64,000 nt of DNA, taken from Alsobacter ponti (lineage in GTDB: Bacteria > Pseudomonadota > Alphaproteobacteria > Rhizobiales > Beijerinckiaceae). Position 1 is the first letter of the stretch. Each line of letters starts with the position of its first letter. Under the pieces are notes generated by a model that worked only from the letters and a program-made list of their open reading frames with translations, was not told the origin of the DNA and did no database searches. Where the stretch lies: contig NZ_JANCLU010000007.1 in assembly GCF_024294805.1 (NCBI RefSeq), forward strand, positions 62,001 through 126,000, given 5' to 3'. Position numbers and translations under genes: made by a program. Shown one piece after another: positions 62,229 to 64,000 of the stretch.

Positions 62229-63398
62229 ATGACCGCTTCCGATCGCCGCTCCAATGCCCCCTGGTCCAAGCGCACGCTGAGTGCCCAGGCGCTCGGGCGC
62301 ATCGATCCCATCACCAAGGGCGTCGTGCCGCCGATCCACGTGGCGACGACCTATATCCGCGACCCCGACAACCAGTACAGCTCGGGCTTCGTCTATGGCC
62401 GCCCGGACAACGAGACGGTGCGCGAGGCCGAGGCGGTGATCGCCATGTGGGAGGACGCCGAGGCGGCGATGGTGTTCTCCTCGGGAATGGCGGCGGCGAC
62501 CTCGGTGGTGATGGCGCTGTCGCCGGGGGACCACATCGTGGCGCCGACGGTGATGTACTGGGCGCTGCGCAACTGGCTGCTGACCGAGGCGACGCGGTGG
62601 GGGATCGCGGTCGATCTCGTCGACACCGCCGATCTGGCCGCCGTGAAGGCGGCGCTGCGGCCGGGCCGGACCAAGCTGGTGTGGCTGGAAACTCCGTCCA
62701 ACCCCTTGTGGTCGCTCGCGGATATCGCAGCCATCGCCGAGCTGGCGCATGGCGTCGGCGCGCGGCTGGCGGTGGACTCCACGGTGGCGACGCCGGTGTT
62801 CACCCGGCCGCTGGAGCTGGGGGCCGACATCGTCATGCACGCCGCCACCAAGGCGCTCAACGGGCATTCAGACGTCGTTGCGGGCGTCCTGGCATGCAAA
62901 CTTCAGGACGATTTCTGGTCGAAGATCGCGGCAGTTCGCAAGAATTTGGGCGCAGTTCTGGGACCCTTCGAAGCCTTCCTGCTGATTCGGGGACTTCGCA
63001 CCCTGGATCTTCGGGTCCGCACGGCGTCAGCCACCGCGGCGACGCTGGCGGAGCGGTTCTCAACCCACGCGGGCGTGGCGCAGGTGCTCTACCCCGGGCT
63101 GAAGAGCCATCCCGGCCACGACATCGCCGCGAAGCAGATGCAGGGCGGGTTCGGGCACATGCTGTCGATCCGCGTCAAGGGCGGCGAGGCGGCTTCCATC
63201 GCGACGGCGGCGGCGGTGACGCTGTGGAAGCGCGCCACCTCGCTCGGCGGGGTCGAGAGCCTCATCGAGCACCGCGCGTCCATTGAGGGGCCGGGCACGC
63301 CCTGCCCACCGGACCTGCTGCGCCTCTCCGCCGGCATCGAGGACCCCGACGACCTGTTCGCCGACCTCGACCAGGCCCTGCGCGCGGCGCACTCCTAG
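62229..63398 (+). CDS. PLP-dependent transsulfuration enzyme (cystathionine gamma-synthase / beta-lyase / sulfhydrylase family)
   Basis: 389 aa Cys/Met-metabolism PLP enzyme. PPIHVATTYIRDPDNQYSSGFVYGRPDNETVREAE, FSSGMAAATSVVMALSPGDHIVAP, WLETPSNPLWSLADIAAIAELAH, PLP Lys208 in HAATKALNGHSDVVAGVL, GAVLGPFEAFLLIRGLRTLDLRV, and C-terminal TSLGGVESLIEHRAS. The subfamily (MetB, MetC or MetZ) cannot be resolved by eye; with metX in the window, O-acylhomoserine is a plausible substrate. The segment around 62870-63015 shows visibly different codon choice. Confidence 0.9.
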   Translation: MTASDRRSNAPWSKRTLSAQALGRIDPITKGVVPPIHVATTYIRDPDNQYSSGFVYGRPDNETVREAEAVIAMWEDAEAAMVFSSGMAAATSVVMALSPGDHIVAPTVMYWALRNWLLTEATRWGIAVDLVDTADLAAVKAALRPGRTKLVWLETPSNPLWSLADIAAIAELAHGVGARLAVDSTVATPVFTRPLELGADIVMHAATKALNGHSDVVAGVLACKLQDDFWSKIAAVRKNLGAVLGPFEAFLLIRGLRTLDLRVRTASATAATLAERFSTHAGVAQVLYPGLKSHPGHDIAAKQMQGGFGHMLSIRVKGGEAASIATAAAVTLWKRATSLGGVESLIEHRASIEGPGTPCPPDLLRLSAGIEDPDDLFADLDQALRAAHS

Positions 63399-63475
63399 GC
63401 GCGCCGGCCCTTGCCGTCGCGGGCGCGGGGCGTTAACCCCTCGTCAACCCTGAACCGAACCCCCGGAGCCGAGGC

Positions 63476-64000
63476 GTGCGCCTGAGAGTCGCCACCTGGA
63501 ACATCAATTCCGTGCGCCTGCGCTCGGGCCTCGTGTCGCAGTTCCTGGCCGACCACGGGCCGGACGTGCTGTGCCTGCAGGAGACCAAGTGCCAGGACGA
63601 GCAGTTCCCGTCCTCGGTGTTCCGCAAGGCCGGCTACGAGCACATCGCCGTCCACGGGCAGAAGGGCTATCACGGCGTCGCGGTGGTCTCCCGCCTGCCG
63701 TTCGAGGGCCGCGAGGCGCGCGCTTTCTGCGGCAAGTCGGACGCCCGGCACATCTCGATCACGCTGACGCGCGAGGCCGGCGACGCCGCCGGGGTGTCGA
63801 TCCACAACTTCTACGTGCCGGCGGGCGGCGACGTGCCGGACCCCGCCCTCAACGACAAGTTCGCCCACAAGCTCGCCTTTCTCGACGAGATGCGCGACTG
63901 GTGCGGCCTCGACAAGCCGGGCGCCGGGCGCGCCATCCTGGTGGGCGACCTCAACATCGCCCCGCTCGAATCCGACGTGTGGAGCCACAAGCAGCTGCTC
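63476..64000 (+). CDS. xth: Exodeoxyribonuclease III, 3' part cut by window edge
   Basis: First 175 codons of an Xth/ExoA-type AP endonuclease-3' exonuclease in base-excision repair. GTG start with GGAG upstream. Seen: RVATWNINSVRLRSG, the catalytic Glu in CLQETKCQDEQFP, HGQKGYHGVAVVSRLPFEG, NFYVPAGGDVPDPALNDKFAHKL, and VGDLNIAPLESDVW with the metal/base Asp. Family length is about 260 aa, so about 90 residues lie outside the window. Confidence 0.94.
   Translation, partial: MRLRVATWNINSVRLRSGLVSQFLADHGPDVLCLQETKCQDEQFPSSVFRKAGYEHIAVHGQKGYHGVAVVSRLPFEGREARAFCGKSDARHISITLTREAGDAAGVSIHNFYVPAGGDVPDPALNDKFAHKLAFLDEMRDWCGLDKPGAGRAILVGDLNIAPLESDVWSHKQLL

Noticed and set aside
63433-63447. TTAA-N7-TCAA resembling a CtrA box before xth
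   Set aside because: One mismatch to a short motif in a GC-rich background, with no cell-cycle link for xth; likely chance.

Overview
The window is a dense, high-GC, housekeeping-rich chromosomal segment of an alphaproteobacterium, most likely of the order Hyphomicrobiales (Rhizobiales). The order secB / dnaQ-coaE-maf-DUF299 / hemE-hemJ-rho-mnmE-mnmG-rsmG-parA-parB is the origin-proximal order of that group. Further support comes from CpdR, CtrA-like and GANTC (CcrM) motifs, metX-metW, chorismate mutase-hisC-tyrA, and genes of the ethylmalonyl-CoA (EMC) pathway. An affinity to the Methylobacteriaceae/Salinarimonas side of the order is only an inference. I see no prophage, insertion sequence, CRISPR array, rRNA or tRNA gene. 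Both ends cut a gene (a Tim44-like gene on the left, xth on the right).

Layout. 1-13.4 kb is the replication-origin neighbourhood. The 437-bp gap between the DUF299 kinase gene and hemE is the predicted oriC. It has degenerate DnaA boxes, a CtrA-like site and five GANTC sites. Two parS palindromes lie 4-7 kb to its right, one inside rsmG, followed by parAB. 13.4-19.4 kb: a LolA-like protein, ftsK (with a perfect TTAA-N7-TTAA upstream) and a glnK-amtB operon with a sigma-54-like promoter and an NtrC-type palindrome. 19.4-36.1 kb: tesB and EMC genes (mcd, ccr, ecm, mcl2) dispersed among leuB, asd, carbonic anhydrase, a PLP dehydratase and small unknowns. Short TGC-rich motifs of similar sequence lie just upstream of all four EMC genes.

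36-45.4 kb: a lytic transglycosylase, leuD, leuC, small membrane and secreted proteins, and the ffh-rpsP-rimM-trmD-rplS translation/SRP series. 45.5-55 kb: CorC-like protein, aroK-aroB, a micro-ORF overlapping xerD, metX-metW, and the chorismate mutase-hisC-tyrA run for tyrosine. 55-64 kb: DUF2125 protein, ChaC, ftsE-ftsX-ydcF-plsC, a zinc-ribbon membrane protein, hpt-cpdR, tspO, a transsulfuration enzyme and xth.

Functional themes: chromosome replication and segregation (oriC, parABS, FtsK, XerD, DnaQ, CpdR, CtrA/CcrM motifs); C2 assimilation through the EMC pathway; amino-acid synthesis (Leu, aspartate family, Met, aromatics); nitrogen sensing; envelope and division (FtsEX, FtsK, PlsC, MltB-like). 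Start codons were often moved from the longest open frame to an internal ATG/GTG, using Shine-Dalgarno position, family N-termini and 1-8 base overlaps with neighbours. Those choices are given per gene.
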